From assembly GCA_945610215.1 (NCBI GenBank), contig CALYZR010000030.1:1-7222 (forward strand): a stretch of 7,222 bases of DNA, given 5' to 3'. The translations under genes were made by a program, and so were the position numbers. The DNA comes from an uncultured Clostridium sp. (GTDB taxonomy: Bacteria; Bacillota; Clostridia; TANB77; CAG-508). Below, one piece after another: positions 6,602 through 7,222 of this stretch (position 1 is the stretch's first letter; the number at the start of each line of letters is the position of its first letter). The notes under the pieces are model-generated. The model was given only the letters and a program-made list of their open reading frames with translations. It did no database searches and was not told where the DNA came from.

Positions 6602-6624
6602 CAAAATTTGCTTTGCAAATTTTG
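6602..6624. repeat. Perfect inverted repeat in the ssb-rpsR spacer
   Basis: CAAAATTTGC (6602-6611) and GCAAATTTTG (6615-6624) form a perfect 10-bp stem with a three-base loop. It ends two bases before the rpsR Shine-Dalgarno. No T run follows on the minus strand, so it is not a standard terminator of ssb. It may be an RNA processing or translation-control element. Confidence 0.6.
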
Positions 6625-6643
6625 TATTTCTATATATTAATCA

Positions 6644-7063
6644 TTAAAATGGTAATTCATCATCTGATGATACTGAAAATTCTGATGATTCTGATATGTT
6701 GTTTCCAAATGTATTTTCAAAATTTGATGATGTATCTCCATCTCTTTTACTATCTGCAAAATAAGCTTCTTCTGCAACTACTTCTGTAACATAGTGTTTT
6801 TGTCCTTGATCGTCTTCCCAATTTCTTGTTTGAATTCTACCAATTATTCCAACTTGTTGTCCTTTTTTAAAGTATTTGCTACAAAACTCTCCTGTTTTGC
6901 TCCAAGCAACTACATTAATAAAATCTGCTTGTCTTTCTTCTCCTTGTCTTGCAAATCTTCTGTTTACTGCCAAAGAAAATGTAGCTACAAGTGTGTTATT
7001 TGTACTTGTGTATCTTACTTCTGGATCTCTAGTTAATCTTCCCATTAGGATTACTTTGTTCAT
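6644..7063 (-). CDS. ssb: Single-stranded DNA-binding protein
   Basis: A 139-residue SSB that coats single-stranded DNA as a tetramer during replication, repair and recombination. The OB fold covers about residues 1-105: MNKVILMGRLTRDPEVRYT, then NVVAWSKTGEFCSKYFKKG with W54 and GRIQTRNWED with W82, aromatic positions typical of DNA stacking. A short Asn/Ser-rich linker (about 106-132) leads to the acidic tip DDELPF (134-139), the docking peptide for partner enzymes, so the protein is complete. The linker is rather short compared with many bacterial SSBs. ATG 7063 follows AAAGGAGGAC. It sits 27 bp after rpsF and before rpsR, the standard operon place of the housekeeping ssb. Confidence 0.97.
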   Translation of the reverse strand: MNKVILMGRLTRDPEVRYTSTNNTLVATFSLAVNRRFARQGEERQADFINVVAWSKTGEFCSKYFKKGQQVGIIGRIQTRNWEDDQGQKHYVTEVVAEEAYFADSKRDGDTSSNFENTFGNNISESSEFSVSSDDELPF

Positions 7064-7090
7064 ATAATAAGTCCTCCTTTATTTCATAAA

Positions 7091-7222
7091 TTAGTCATTT
7101 TTTACTATAATATGCTTGATTACGTCGTCAGTAATATTATAAACTCTTTCTAATTCATCAATAAACTCTGGGTTGCTACTAAAGTTGATTAGTACATAGT
7201 ATCCTTCATTTTGTTTTTGAAT
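7091..7222 (-). CDS. rpsF: 30S ribosomal protein S6, C-terminal end; truncated by window edge
   Basis: The last 43 codons of a gene that begins beyond the window, ending at TAA 7093-7091. The residues IQKQNEGYYVLINFSSNPEF match the S6 region with the typical EGYYVLINF strand, followed by a helix (IDELERVYNITDDVI) and the last strand KHIIVKND. S6 pairs with S18 on the 30S platform, and its gene leads the rpsF-ssb-rpsR operon, as seen here. The promoter and any S6:S18-binding leader would lie outside the window. Confidence 0.93.
   Translation of the reverse strand: MQKQNEGYYVLINFSSNPEFIDELERVYNITDDVIKHIIVKND

Noticed and set aside
6584..6604. Longer S18 starting at ATG 6604
   Set aside because: The extra codons contain the AAGGGGG ribosome binding site of the internal ATG 6583 and have no family support.
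3995..7067. Plus-strand open frames over transketolase, PHP and ssb genes
   Set aside because: Same reason: they mirror conserved minus-strand genes and show no ribosome binding site or family motif.

Overview
The window looks like chromosomal DNA from a very AT-rich, cell-walled member of the Firmicutes, most likely an uncultured clostridium-like lineage. The reasons are strong AGGAGG-type ribosome binding sites, the rpsF-ssb-rpsR order, a transketolase split into two subunits, a Cys-type S18, and FtsEX next to CwlO/PcsB/EnvC-like hydrolases. Every gene I can support is on the minus strand, so transcription runs from high to low coordinates. Arginine is written almost only with AGA/AGG.

Layout in transcription order: (1) 7222-6296, the end of rpsF (S6), ssb and rpsR (S18), closed by an intrinsic terminator at 6261-6289. 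A perfect 10-bp hairpin lies just before the rpsR ribosome binding site. (2) 6131-3464, a three-gene operon: transketolase N-terminal (thiamine-diphosphate) subunit, a PHP-family metal phosphoesterase, and transketolase C-terminal subunit. (3) 3463-3197, intergenic: a roughly 115-bp inverted-repeat, REPIN/MITE-like element whose right arm contains the transketolase stop codon, then an AT-rich hairpin terminator and a good promoter. (4) 3196-1, the cell-division and wall-remodelling operon: ftsE, ftsX, a complete coiled-coil/M23 peptidase, and the start of a second, paralogous hydrolase cut by the window edge. FtsEX is an ABC-like complex that in many bacteria switches on exactly this kind of murein hydrolase, so the operon is a coherent module.

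The most striking observation is that two unrelated conserved genes, ftsE and the transketolase C-subunit gene, are each interrupted by one extra base in almost the same context. The sites read GGT TCA CGG AAA and GGG TTA CGG AAG. Dropping the C of CGG restores the conserved family sequence in both (Walker A glycine in FtsE, a conserved glycine in transketolase). By eye, these are the only two in-frame CGG codons, and the only in-frame CGN codons of any kind, in roughly 2,000 codons. CGG does occur out of frame about ten times in the coding strand. This pattern suggests programmed or tolerated +1 frameshifting at an unassigned or starved CGG codon, although assembly error is not excluded.
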